The notes beneath the pieces were generated by a model. That model made no database searches, was not told the DNA's origin, and saw nothing but the letters and a program-made list of their open reading frames with translations. From an uncultured Clostridia bacterium (lineage in GTDB: Bacteria > Bacillota > Clostridia > Oscillospirales > Oscillospiraceae): a stretch of 18,250 nt of DNA. The DNA is taken from assembly GCA_945918815.1 (NCBI GenBank), contig CAMEIU010000018.1, forward strand, positions 1 to 18,250. The letters run 5' to 3'. The number at the start of each line of letters is the position of its first letter. The stretch's first letter is position 1. Below, one piece after another: positions 1 through 6,252 of the stretch. The position numbers were made by a program, and so were the translations under genes.

Positions 1-2
1 CG

Positions 3-158
3 GCGAATGAGCACGATATCACACAGGCTGCTGCATTGATTCGTGAAGATGATGACGTGGTATATGGGGATTCCTGGTATCCGGGAATCCAGAAGCGTCC
101 CGAAGTAACCAGCAACGAATCTGTTTACGCAGTCCCGTTCCCATTGGGTGCGGTATGA
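3..158 (+). pseudogene. IS5-type transposase fragment (partial, broken)
   Basis: Frame 3 is open from the window edge to a TGA at 156-158 and reads ANEHDITQAAALIRED, then VVYGDSWYPGIQKRPEV. This matches the DDE transposases of the IS5 group, which carry a stretch like 'A-N-x-H-D-x-T-Q-A' followed by 'Y-G-D-S/A-G-Y-x-G-x-x-K-R-P-E' around the second catalytic Asp. The residue after DS is Trp here where the family usually has Gly. Homology appears to end near base 120, after 'TSNE', and no C-terminal catalytic Glu region follows. It is therefore a remnant; its N-terminal part may lie outside the window. The family call rests on remembered motifs, not on a search. Confidence 0.6.
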
Positions 159-1416
159 CCGCTATGAGATCAAGATGGGTACGGACGGAAAACGCTATAC
201 CACGCCGGAGAACACCGCAAAGCCCGACGTCTATAACCCGCTGAAGGAATCCTCCGAGATGGTGTTGGAGGCGCTGAATGTGGGGATTCTGACGATGAAC
301 CGCAGTTCGGAGGATGCGGCGGAAAAGGCAATTCTGGCCTTTGTGACCCACTACGGTCTGTTGGATCTGATGACGGCGCTGCCCACTATGCCGTCGTTTA
401 TGGACTATAAAGCGGTTTATCTGCCGAAGAACCACTTTATCAGAGAGGAGGCCATGGAAACAGAGGATTACCTTGCTCTGTTCTATCCCTTTGACAAGCT
501 GGATATGGTAAAGCGGGGCGTGGAATCCAACTGGAATGTCGCTGGCGACAGGACGATGATTGCCCTGACCATGACCTTCACGGATGAGCCGATGGCGAAG
601 AACATGAACTTCCAGCGGGAGTACGCCGAGCCGTATGATTGGGTGGCCCAGCAGTTCAAGAATTGGGCGTTTACGCTGACCGCCTCTATTTTGTACTACA
701 ACGACTATGACAGCATTGACGAGGATACAAGAAATCTTTACCGCAAGGCCATGGCTGCCTTCGGCGGCATTGCACCCAGCTATCATATTGAGCTGCTGGA
801 TAAGCCAACCATCTACTGGGATTTCCATTCGCTGCTGCTGGGCATTCAGATGATGTTCAGCTTTATGCTGGTGGACGATGCAAAGCAGAATTTCAACCTT
901 GACATCGCCGTTATCGGTCTTATAAAACAAAATTTCTCTTGTTTCGTATGGGGTAAGCGCCATGTTCTCATCCATTCTCTTTATCCTCCCGGCTCTTTGC
1001 CCTTGCTTTATAGACATTATACTGATTCTTGCACCGGGCGCTGCGAAACGCGGAATTGGCCCGGCTGCGGCAGTCTTCCCTCCCCCGCCGGGAAGCAGGT
1101 CTGCGCGCCCTTCAACGGAACCATTGTCCAGTGTACCGACACCATGCACGCCGTTGGCCTCTCCAGCAAAGACGGACTGGAGGTCCTGATCCACGTCGGC
1201 GTGGACACGGTGGATATGGCAGGCAAGGGCTTCCGCTGCCATGTGAAGGAAGGACAGAAGGTCTGCTTGGGCGATCCCCTGATCACATATGACCTGGATG
1301 AAATTCAGGCGGCCGGTCACTCCAACGCCATCGCCGTGGTGGTGACCAACAGCGACAAATTCTCCGGCGTGGCCGAGGTGGCCAGCGGAATCAAGGTGTT
1401 ACAGGCAACGCGCTGA
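148..1416 (+). CDS. Chimeric ORF: truncated unknown protein joined to a PTS EIIA domain
   Basis: This 422-codon frame opens at a GTG with no convincing Shine-Dalgarno, although the frame stays open back to a TAA at 106-108. Residues 1 to ~246 form a plausible acidic, aromatic-rich soluble protein of no known function, with tracts such as YDWVAQQFKNWAFTLTASIL and HSLLLGIQMMFSFMLVDD. I vaguely recall similar Clostridial proteins that continue into a C-terminal zinc-ribbon tail; that tail is absent here. Residues ~247-294 are the antisense reading of another gene fragment and look non-protein. Residues ~300-422 are a PTS EIIA domain. The parts are unrelated, so the frame is probably a fortuitous in-frame fusion, not a functional gene. 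A gene caller would likely name the whole ORF 'PTS glucose transporter subunit IIA', which would mislead about its first 300 residues. Confidence 0.5.
   Translation: MRYDRYEIKMGTDGKRYTTPENTAKPDVYNPLKESSEMVLEALNVGILTMNRSSEDAAEKAILAFVTHYGLLDLMTALPTMPSFMDYKAVYLPKNHFIREEAMETEDYLALFYPFDKLDMVKRGVESNWNVAGDRTMIALTMTFTDEPMAKNMNFQREYAEPYDWVAQQFKNWAFTLTASILYYNDYDSIDEDTRNLYRKAMAAFGGIAPSYHIELLDKPTIYWDFHSLLLGIQMMFSFMLVDDAKQNFNLDIAVIGLIKQNFSCFVWGKRHVLIHSLYPPGSLPLLYRHYTDSCTGRCETRNWPGCGSLPSPAGKQVCAPFNGTIVQCTDTMHAVGLSSKDGLEVLIHVGVDTVDMAGKGFRCHVKEGQKVCLGDPLITYDLDEIQAAGHSNAIAVVVTNSDKFSGVAEVASGIKVLQATR
886..1030 (-). pseudogene. RhuM-like gene 5' fragment, antisense
   Basis: On the minus strand an ATG at 975-973 opens MDENMALTPYE, then TREILFYKTDNGDVKVEIL. 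This resembles the N-terminal strand pair of RhuM-family proteins (pattern 'I-x-Y-x-T-x-D/N-G-D-x-K-V-E-V'), which normally continue into 'WLTQ'. Here the similarity stops at about 886, where the complement of the unknown protein begins. A textbook start site backs the reading: GGGAGG (complement of 985-990) lies nine bases before the ATG, and a perfect TATAAT -10 box (complement of 1016-1021) lies further upstream. No -35 box is found at the expected place, because GC-rich EIIA sequence begins there. It is a start-site relic of about 30 codons. The family name is tentative. Confidence 0.5.
1031..1416 (+). pseudogene. PTS glucose-family EIIA domain, 5'-truncated
   Basis: The last ~120 codons of the 148-1416 frame match the EIIA domain of the glucose/sucrose PTS family, the cytosolic phosphocarrier that passes phosphate from HPr to EIIB. 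Visible motifs are KQVCAPFNGTIV, TMHAVGL (first active-site His) and GLEVLIHVGVDTV (phosphorylated His), then FRCHVKEGQKVCLGD and NAIAVVVTN. The usual first ~25 residues, of the type 'APxxGxVxPLxxVxDxxFA', are not readable, and no EIIB or EIIC precedes it. Base composition turns GC-rich near 1031, which I take as the start of native chromosome. It could be the end of a longer EIICBA gene cut by the rearrangement. Both catalytic His are kept, so the loss may be recent, but no start site of its own is evident. Confidence 0.75.
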
Positions 1417-1501
1417 GCGGCAGCGTGGTTTTGAGGCGGTCGGCTTTCATTTGCTTGCAAGACCAATCGTTATACGCCGGTTTCTGCCGGTATCTTCAGA
1501 A

Positions 1502-1548
1502 AAAAGCTCCCTGTGATTTTGGGCTTCGCCAAATCACAGGGAGCTTTT
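1502..1548 (+). terminator. Strong hairpin terminator after the EIIA remnant
   Basis: An 18-bp perfect inverted repeat (arms 1502-1519 and 1531-1548) encloses an 11-base GC-rich loop. The outer arms are AAAAGC and GCTTTT, so the stem carries its own A-run and T-run and can act in either direction. It separates the EIIA remnant from the HAD gene promoter. Confidence 0.85.
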
Positions 1549-1566
1549 CAGAGGCCTGAAAAAAGG

Positions 1567-1595
1567 TTGAATTTCAATTTTATTTTTGCTAGAAT
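1567..1595 (+). promoter_or_regulatory. Sigma-A type promoter of the HAD gene
   Basis: TTGAAT at 1567-1572 and TAGAAT at 1590-1595 are separated by 17 bp. A TG at 1587-1588 makes the -10 an extended one (TGCTAGAAT). The coding start follows 31 bases downstream, with GGAGAAG at 1612-1618. Confidence 0.75.
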
Positions 1596-1626
1596 GTTTT
1601 AAATTGACTTTGGAGAAGATGCTTTC

Positions 1627-2427
1627 GTGATCAGATTATTGGCAATAGATATGGATGGCACCTGCCTTAATTCCAGGAACAGGATCCATGCGGAAACCAT
1701 GACATGGCTGCGCCGGGCCAGAGACCGGGGCGTGACGCTGGTCCCCACCACCGGCCGGACGCTTAGCTGCATTCCACATCAGCTGAAAGAAGAACGGCTG
1801 TACCGCTATGTCATCACCTCCAACGGCGCTTCCGTCACCGATCTGGACACAGGGACCGACGTCTTCCGCGCGGAGATTCCTCTGGAGGCCGCCGTTTCTC
1901 TGATGGAGGCATGCGAAGGAAAAGGGCTGGGCATGACCGCTCACATTGGACATGAATACTGGGTGCAGGGCAGAATGCTGTCTCTGCTGGGGCGGCTCCG
2001 ATACGGCCGGGATGCCGCCAGCTCACAAACGGTGCGGCATATCATCCCCTATGCGGCGCAGGCGCAGAGGAACGTGGAAGAGCTGCAATTCTTCTTTTTC
2101 TCCAAAGCCGCCCGCCGGCGGACGGAACAGGCTTTGGCCGGTCACAGCGGCCTGGCCGCGGCTTATTCCGGCTCCTATGTGGAGATTTATTCCAAGGCCG
2201 CCACCAAGGGGACGGCCCTGGCCGCCATCGCCCGGCAGCTTTCCATCTCCAAAGACGAGATCGCCTGTATCGGAGACGGAGAAAACGACATTCCCATGTT
2301 CAAGGAAGCCGGGCTGCGGTTTGCCATGGGCAACGCGGCGCCGGAATTGAAAGCCCTGGCCGATGCCGTCGTGGCCTCCAATAACGAGAACGGCGTGGCG
2401 GAGGCCATCCAGCGTATCCTGGCTTGA
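1627..2427 (+). CDS. Cof-type HAD-IIB family phosphatase
   Basis: This is a 266-aa haloacid dehalogenase-superfamily hydrolase of the Cof/IIB class, cytosolic enzymes that dephosphorylate small sugar phosphates or nucleotides. The exact substrate cannot be read from the sequence. All four motifs are present: motif I DMDGT with nucleophile Asp8 and Asp10, motif II TTGR (41-44), motif III Lys194 in ATKGTAL, and motif IV IGDGENDIPMF with Asp217 and Asp221. The C2B cap lies between motifs II and III. Length is normal for the family. The start is GTG at 1627, eight bases after GGAGAAG. The gene has its own promoter, is alone on its strand, and converges with the GNAT gene 57 bp away. Confidence 0.93.
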   Translation: MIRLLAIDMDGTCLNSRNRIHAETMTWLRRARDRGVTLVPTTGRTLSCIPHQLKEERLYRYVITSNGASVTDLDTGTDVFRAEIPLEAAVSLMEACEGKGLGMTAHIGHEYWVQGRMLSLLGRLRYGRDAASSQTVRHIIPYAAQAQRNVEELQFFFFSKAARRRTEQALAGHSGLAAAYSGSYVEIYSKAATKGTALAAIARQLSISKDEIACIGDGENDIPMFKEAGLRFAMGNAAPELKALADAVVASNNENGVAEAIQRILA

Positions 2428-2484
2428 GTGCTGCCGATTGGATACCGCTGCATATCTGCCGCCCGTAGGTGTAGATTTTGTTCC

Positions 2485-3006
2485 CTACCGAGAAGGATGG
2501 GGAATTTGATAGCGGAAGCGGCAGATGTTCCGTTCTTCCCCCTGGTAGAGGCCGGCGCCTTCAAATTCTTTTTGGAAGCCGCAGCGTTCCAGAACCTTGA
2601 CGGAGGCCAGATTGTCCGCCATGCACACGCCTTTGACTTCGGAAATCCCAAGCTGATTCAGAATCACGGGCAGGAAGGCCTTGACCGCCTCCGTGGCGTA
2701 GCCCTGCCGGGTGTAGGCGCCGCCGATGTGATAGCCGATCTCCCAGGCTTGCTGTTCCAGGGGAACCACCTGAACGTAGCCGATATTGGTTCCGTCCTTC
2801 CGGAGGACCGGGTACACCAGGGGACCCTCCCCGGTCTTGTAGCAGCCCATGAGAAACTCGACGGTCTCCGCCGCTTCCTCCACGGTTTCAAACACCTCGT
2901 CCGGGACGAACCGCCGGTTATCTGCATCCAGGGAATTGAGATGCACGGCCTCGGCCATGTCCATGGTGAATTCCGTGATCCAAAGCCGCTCTGTTTCGAT
3001 TTTCAT
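2485..3006 (-). CDS. GNAT-family N-acetyltransferase (RimJ/RimL-like)
   Basis: A 173-aa single-domain GNAT enzyme, which transfers acetyl from acetyl-CoA to an amine; the substrate is unknown. It opens with IETERLWITEF, the usual first strand of the Acetyltransf_3/RimJ-like class. It carries the pyrophosphate-binding loop GGAYTRQGYATEAV (95-108), where R100-Q-G-Y-A is the Q/R-x-x-G-x-A motif, and then DNLASVKVLERCGF (131-144). Length is typical. The start ATG has GGGAGG six bases upstream. It begins 34 bp after the spoIIR stop on the same strand, with only a small GC hairpin between, so it is probably co-transcribed with spoIIR or read through from it. Confidence 0.92.
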   Translation of the reverse strand: MKIETERLWITEFTMDMAEAVHLNSLDADNRRFVPDEVFETVEEAAETVEFLMGCYKTGEGPLVYPVLRKDGTNIGYVQVVPLEQQAWEIGYHIGGAYTRQGYATEAVKAFLPVILNQLGISEVKGVCMADNLASVKVLERCGFQKEFEGAGLYQGEERNICRFRYQIPHPSR

Positions 3007-3021
3007 ATGTATCCTCCCAGC

Positions 3022-3040
3022 GGGCGGCAGATTGCCGCCC
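3022..3040. repeat. Short GC hairpin between spoIIR and GNAT genes
   Basis: A perfect 8-bp inverted repeat (GGGCGGCA / TGCCGCCC) with a 3-base loop, followed by CTAC. The same layout recurs at 6199-6217, and related hairpins occur at 12442 and 15195. It ends one base before the spoIIR stop codon region and has no T-run, so it is better read as a REP-like repeat than as a terminator. Confidence 0.7.
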
Positions 3041-3658
3041 CTACGATTGGCCCAGGAGCCAGGCTTGCAGCTTTTGCAGCAGCTCCAGGGTTTTGAATTT
3101 CAGCACATAGGCTTCGTTGGCCTCCGTGATCAGCTTGACCTCCTGGTCGGTAAATCCGGCGGAGACGGCGGCGCTCTCCAGATCCGCTGCCGTGGCCCGG
3201 AAGCAAATGGAGGGGAATACCACGCACCACCAGTTATGGCCCTTCCCCGCGCCAATGGTCACCCGCAGGGCCGTATAGACCCCGGCGGGCAGGGAGAAGC
3301 TGTCATACATTCGGGTGGGAAATTCCTCCCGGCCCAGGGTCACCCGGACCGAATCCGACGCACCGTACTCCCGCAGGCAGGTTTCAGCGGCGGACTGAAT
3401 GGCGGGCAGATTCTCCGCCAGAGCCGCTTTGGGGTCCGCAGCCTCCGCCATCAGAGGCTCCGTCACGGCCAGGACCGCATCCCGCACCCGGAGCTTCAAA
3501 GCCTGATCGGCCTCAGAATCGGAATTGGCAACCACATGGAGCCGAATCAGCTTCTCCGCCAGGTCCGCCTGCTGCCGCTGGAGCAGGACAAACGCCGTCG
3601 CCGTCAGGGCCGCCGATAAAGCCAACAATAGAATCGCAATATGCCGTTTTGTTTTCAT
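3041..3658 (-). CDS. spoIIR: Stage II sporulation protein R
   Basis: SpoIIR is the forespore-made secreted signal that triggers SpoIIGA to process pro-sigma-E in the mother cell. The 205-aa product starts with a secretion signal (MKTKRHIAI and then a hydrophobic run to ~residue 28). It carries the family hallmarks LIRLHVVANSDSEADQALKL, KVRDAVL-like RVRDAVLAV, and GHNWWCVVFPSICF. I chose ATG 3658 because the signal peptide begins there; the frame is open further upstream but crosses a palindrome and a MITE-like repeat. The Shine-Dalgarno is weak (GGACGGTG, about five bases upstream). A candidate sigma-F promoter sits at 3692-3720, as expected for this gene. The neighbour ispE is on the same strand, but 346 bp of repeat DNA separates them. 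Confidence 0.94.
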   Translation of the reverse strand: MKTKRHIAILLLALSAALTATAFVLLQRQQADLAEKLIRLHVVANSDSEADQALKLRVRDAVLAVTEPLMAEAADPKAALAENLPAIQSAAETCLREYGASDSVRVTLGREEFPTRMYDSFSLPAGVYTALRVTIGAGKGHNWWCVVFPSICFRATAADLESAAVSAGFTDQEVKLITEANEAYVLKFKTLELLQKLQAWLLGQS

Positions 3659-3662
3659 AAAT

Positions 3663-3705
3663 ACACCGTCCATATGTAAGATTTTGCTTACATTATGGAC
3701 GGTGT
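3663..3705. repeat. Palindrome just upstream of spoIIR
   Basis: Arms 3663-3680 and 3687-3705 pair over 18 bp with a single bulged base: a 12-bp perfect outer part, a 6-bp inner part and a 6-base loop. It ends four bases before the spoIIR ATG and overlaps the candidate -10 box, so it could be a protein-binding palindrome or a leader hairpin that masks the weak ribosome site. Confidence 0.7.
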
Positions 3706-3720
3706 TTTCGCGTTTTATAC
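3692..3720 (-). promoter_or_regulatory. Candidate sigma-F promoter of spoIIR
   Basis: On the minus strand GTATA (complement of 3716-3720) lies 15 bp before GTCCATAAT (complement of 3692-3700). The Bacillus/Clostridia sigma-F pattern is about GYATA, 15 bp, GGNNANANT, so only one -10 position differs. spoIIR is a known sigma-F target. The site is ~35-60 bases upstream of the start codon. Confidence 0.55.
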
Positions 3721-3749
3721 CGGTTTCTGACGGAAAAACTTTCATGACG

Positions 3750-3994
3750 AATTGGGATTTGTCGACGCACCCTCGTGCCCCCCTTCGAGGGGGCCGGCAC
3801 GGCGAAGCCGTGACGGAGGGATTGTATGGCAGTTCCAGCATCTTGCGAAGCCGGAAAAACAATCCCTCTACGGTGTATGGGCATCCGTAAGGCTCGCAAG
3901 CTCGCCAACGGCTGCCGCAAGTCAGCTTCGCTGACAGCTCCCTTTACACAAGGGAGCCTTGGGCGTTCCCGCGCCAGTGCGTCAAATTCCAATT
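3750..3994. mobile_element. MITE-like element with terminal inverted repeats
   Basis: This non-coding 245-bp block fills most of the spoIIR-ispE gap. Its ends are imperfect inverted repeats: AATTGGGATTTG-TCG-ACGCA on the left (3750-3769) and TGCGTCAAATTCCAATT on the right (3978-3994). Inside is a row of GC hairpins: the C-rich/G-rich stem near 3779-3795, CACGGC-GAA-GCCGTG, TCAGC-TTC-GCTGA, and GCTCCCTT-TACAC-AAGGGAGC. Two GAGGGATTG/CAATCCCTC arms add a longer pairing. There is no plausible protein. The structure suggests a non-autonomous mobile repeat, but no target-site duplication was established. Confidence 0.6.
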
Positions 3995-4004
3995 TTCCGG
4001 GCTG

Positions 4005-4859
4005 TTATATATTTCTGGACAAAAACGTCTGATACTTTTCCATCAGGGTCATGCTGGCCATGGCGGCCATGTCGAAGGCGTCGAAGATGCCGTAGACGGC
4101 GGAGCCGGAGCCGGTCATGGCGGTGCCCAATGCGCCGCAGTCCTCCATGATGGTGCGGATGGCGGCAATATCCGGGTGGTCCTCCGCGGCAAGAGGCTCC
4201 ATGGCGTTGCAGAGATTGCCCGCCACTTTCAACAGGTCGCCCTCTTTCAGTGCGTCCAGCATGGCCTGGGTGTCGGGCCGGTAGGTCAGTTCCGCCTGAT
4301 CCGCCTTGTCAAACAATGCCGGGGTCGAGACGGAGAAGTCCGGCATGACGATGCAGTAAAAGCACTGGGGCATGTCCGGCAGATCGGTCAGGACTTCTCC
4401 CCTGCCCTCAGCCAGGGCCGTGCCGCCCCAGACGCAGAAGGGCACGTCGCTGCCCACCTTGGCGCCCAGCCTGGCCAGCTCCTCCCGGGAGAAGGGGCTG
4501 CCCGCATGGCGGTTCAGCGCTTTCAGAACCGCCGCCGCGTCGGCGCTGCCGCCGCCCAGCCCTGCCTGGGACGGGATGCGCTTCTGGATGCGGATGGTCA
4601 CACCCTGGGGATCCTTGCCCAAGGCCTGATAGAAGACCCCGGCGGCCTTCCAGGCCAGGTTGGTGGAATCCGTGGGTACGTCGTCCCGGTCCGTCTCCAG
4701 AGACCAGTCCTCCCCCGTCTCCACATCGATCTCCACCTCGTCGCAGAGGGCAATCTGCTGCATGACGGACCGCAGTTCATGATAGCCGTCGGGCCGTTTC
4801 CCCAGGATATCCAGGGTCAGATTCAGCTTGGCGTAGGCCGGTTCCTGTAAGGTAATCAC
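4005..4859 (-). CDS. ispE: 4-diphosphocytidyl-2-C-methyl-D-erythritol kinase
   Basis: IspE phosphorylates the 2-hydroxyl of CDP-methylerythritol in the MEP route to isoprenoids. It is a cytosolic GHMP kinase, 284 aa, normal length. Visible are the substrate-binding start EPAYAKLNLTLDILGKRPDGYHEL trimmed to its key residues Lys11 and Asp24-Gly-Tyr-His, the ATP loop PSQAGLGGGSADAAAVL (96-112), Asp138 in VGSDVPFC, and the C-terminal GTAMTGSGSAVYG. The start is GTG 4859-4857, which overlaps the stop of the DUF1015 gene in a GTGA tetranucleotide. The frame is open further upstream, but that part is antiphase DUF1015 sequence. Translation is probably coupled to the upstream gene, with a weak AAGGA behind it. 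Confidence 0.95.
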   Translation of the reverse strand: MITLQEPAYAKLNLTLDILGKRPDGYHELRSVMQQIALCDEVEIDVETGEDWSLETDRDDVPTDSTNLAWKAAGVFYQALGKDPQGVTIRIQKRIPSQAGLGGGSADAAAVLKALNRHAGSPFSREELARLGAKVGSDVPFCVWGGTALAEGRGEVLTDLPDMPQCFYCIVMPDFSVSTPALFDKADQAELTYRPDTQAMLDALKEGDLLKVAGNLCNAMEPLAAEDHPDIAAIRTIMEDCGALGTAMTGSGSAVYGIFDAFDMAAMASMTLMEKYQTFLSRNI

Positions 4860-6097
4860 TTGATGGCGCGTCCTTCCAGATAGTATCTCTTTTCCCGGGC
4901 ATGACCCATGGAGAAGGTCTTCCGGGGCAGGATGCCGTCGGCGATGACGCCGCGGAACAGCTGGCTCTTTTCCATGGCGGGCAGCAGGAAGCCGATGGCA
5001 TTGTCCTGGGCGGCCAGCTCCTTCAGGTCGCTGTCGCCGTGGATATAGTCGATCTCGCCGGGATTCTCCTTCAAATAGGCGTCCAGGAAGCCTTGCAGCG
5101 CGCCCACAGCCAGCTGGCTCTTGGCCTTGTCCAGATAGACGGTGCCGCTCTCCTGGCCGATGTACCAGGTCACGGGGAAGCCGCCCTCGGCGCACCAGGT
5201 ATCCTCCAGGGCTTTCAGCAGCTTCTTCGGGTCGGTCTTGGTGATGACGCGGTGGATGGGCTCAAAGACCTGGGCCTCGTCGTGGATGTTCTCCAGCTCC
5301 ACCAGGGCATACCGGGCGGGCTGGTTGGACAGGTCCTCGCCGGGATGGGCGGCCTTTAATTCCTCATAGCAGGACTTGGCGGTGGCCAGAGAGTGGTTGC
5401 CGTCGCCGACGGCGAACACCATGGGCACGCCGGAGAGGTCGCTGTACTTGTCGCCCACATGGGCAGTGTAATCGGTCAGGCGGGCGTCGAAGGCCGCGGC
5501 CTCGTCTCCCTGGACCAGCCAGCCGGTGATGTGGCCGCCGTCCTCCATGAGGTCGAAGTCATAGAGCTTCGGCAGGGAATCCTTCTTGGCGGCGATGGGC
5601 TCGATGAGGACCTTGTCGTGGTCGTCGCAGAGCATCAGGATATGGGGCAGCTCCAGAGGGGCGTCCCGGCGGACCCGCTGACGGGGCGGGATGCGCTCCA
5701 CCACGGTCTTCTCCGTGGCGCGGATGGCGGAGGTGGAACCCACGGAATAGTCATAGGCGTCCAGGTCCACCATGCCCACCAGACCCTTGCGGATGGAGCC
5801 GTTGACCAGAGTCCGCTCCACATAGACATAGGCCTGGGGATAGGTCTTGAAAACGCCGTCCTGCTGATACTGGGCCATGGTGGCGTTGATCAGCTTGGTG
5901 TGGGCCGCCTCCTGCTCGGTGCCCAGCTCCGCCTCCGGCAGAATCAGGTTGATGGTGGAAGGTGCTCCGGCGGCGTTCTCCCGGACCCGCTGCCAGTATT
6001 CCGGCTGGGAGGTGAACTGGTCGCAGGCGATGACCGCCCACTTCTCCATGGAATCCACCTGCGGAAGCAGAATATCGGCTGGTAAGAATGCGTTCAT
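4856..6097 (-). CDS. DUF1015 family protein
   Basis: A 413-aa cytosolic protein of the DUF1015 family, widespread in Firmicutes and without an established reaction. Family signatures are PADILLPQVD near the N-terminus, KWAVIACDQFTSQPEYW (19-35), ATEKTVVERIPPRQRVRRDA (127-146), and the glycine loop VFAVGDGNHSLATAKSCYEE (227-246), which looks like a catalytic or nucleotide site. Length is usual for the family. The start ATG 6097 is preceded by AAAGGGGA ten bases upstream. It follows the phosphoglycerate mutase homologue by 155 bp and overlaps ispE by 4 bp, so the three are likely one leftward transcription unit. I see no convincing promoter in the 155-bp gap. Confidence 0.9.
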   Translation of the reverse strand: MNAFLPADILLPQVDSMEKWAVIACDQFTSQPEYWQRVRENAAGAPSTINLILPEAELGTEQEAAHTKLINATMAQYQQDGVFKTYPQAYVYVERTLVNGSIRKGLVGMVDLDAYDYSVGSTSAIRATEKTVVERIPPRQRVRRDAPLELPHILMLCDDHDKVLIEPIAAKKDSLPKLYDFDLMEDGGHITGWLVQGDEAAAFDARLTDYTAHVGDKYSDLSGVPMVFAVGDGNHSLATAKSCYEELKAAHPGEDLSNQPARYALVELENIHDEAQVFEPIHRVITKTDPKKLLKALEDTWCAEGGFPVTWYIGQESGTVYLDKAKSQLAVGALQGFLDAYLKENPGEIDYIHGDSDLKELAAQDNAIGFLLPAMEKSQLFRGVIADGILPRKTFSMGHAREKRYYLEGRAIK

Positions 6098-6198
6098 GAT
6101 AGTGTTCCCCTTTCAATTGATTGAATTTATTTATGCGGATTGGTTTTTTATGACTGATCAGAAAACCGGGATTTGCAGAGCCCCCTCGTGCCTCATGC

Positions 6199-6217
6199 GG
6201 GCGGCTAATAGCCGCCC
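6199..6217. repeat. Short GC hairpin, second copy
   Basis: An 8-bp perfect stem (GGGCGGCT / AGCCGCCC) with a 3-base loop, followed by CCTAC as at 3022-3040. It is preceded by GGGATTTG and CCTCGTGCC (~6168-6193), words also found at the left edge of the 3750-3994 element. It sits between the mutase homologue and DUF1015 genes. Confidence 0.65.
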
Positions 6218-6252
6218 CTACAGCGGGGTACAAGGGCGCCTGCGATCATTTC

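Noticed and set aside
899..926. TTGACA, 16 bp, TATAAA on the + strand, looking like a strong promoter.
   Set aside because: It is the complement of codons in the RhuM-like fragment (GDVKVE and FYK), and no gene start with a proper ribosome site follows in the right frame.
19..975. Long open minus-strand frame continuing from the RhuM-like start.
   Set aside because: Past ~886 it is just the antisense of the unknown protein and transposase fragment, with His/Gln/Ile-rich shadow composition.
962..1189. Short + strand frame with a GGGGTAAG before an ATG, possibly the missing EIIA start.
   Set aside because: Its product is Pro/Ser-rich in the wrong frame relative to EIIA, and the ATG region is the complement of the RhuM-like 5' end.
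1417..1501. Gap between the EIIA remnant and the terminator, checked for a small RNA or gene.
   Set aside because: No start with a ribosome site, no promoter and no stable structure of note.
2428..3619. Overlapping + strand open frames across the GNAT and spoIIR genes.
   Set aside because: They are antisense shadows of well-recognised genes in GC-rich DNA, with no ribosome sites or family motifs.
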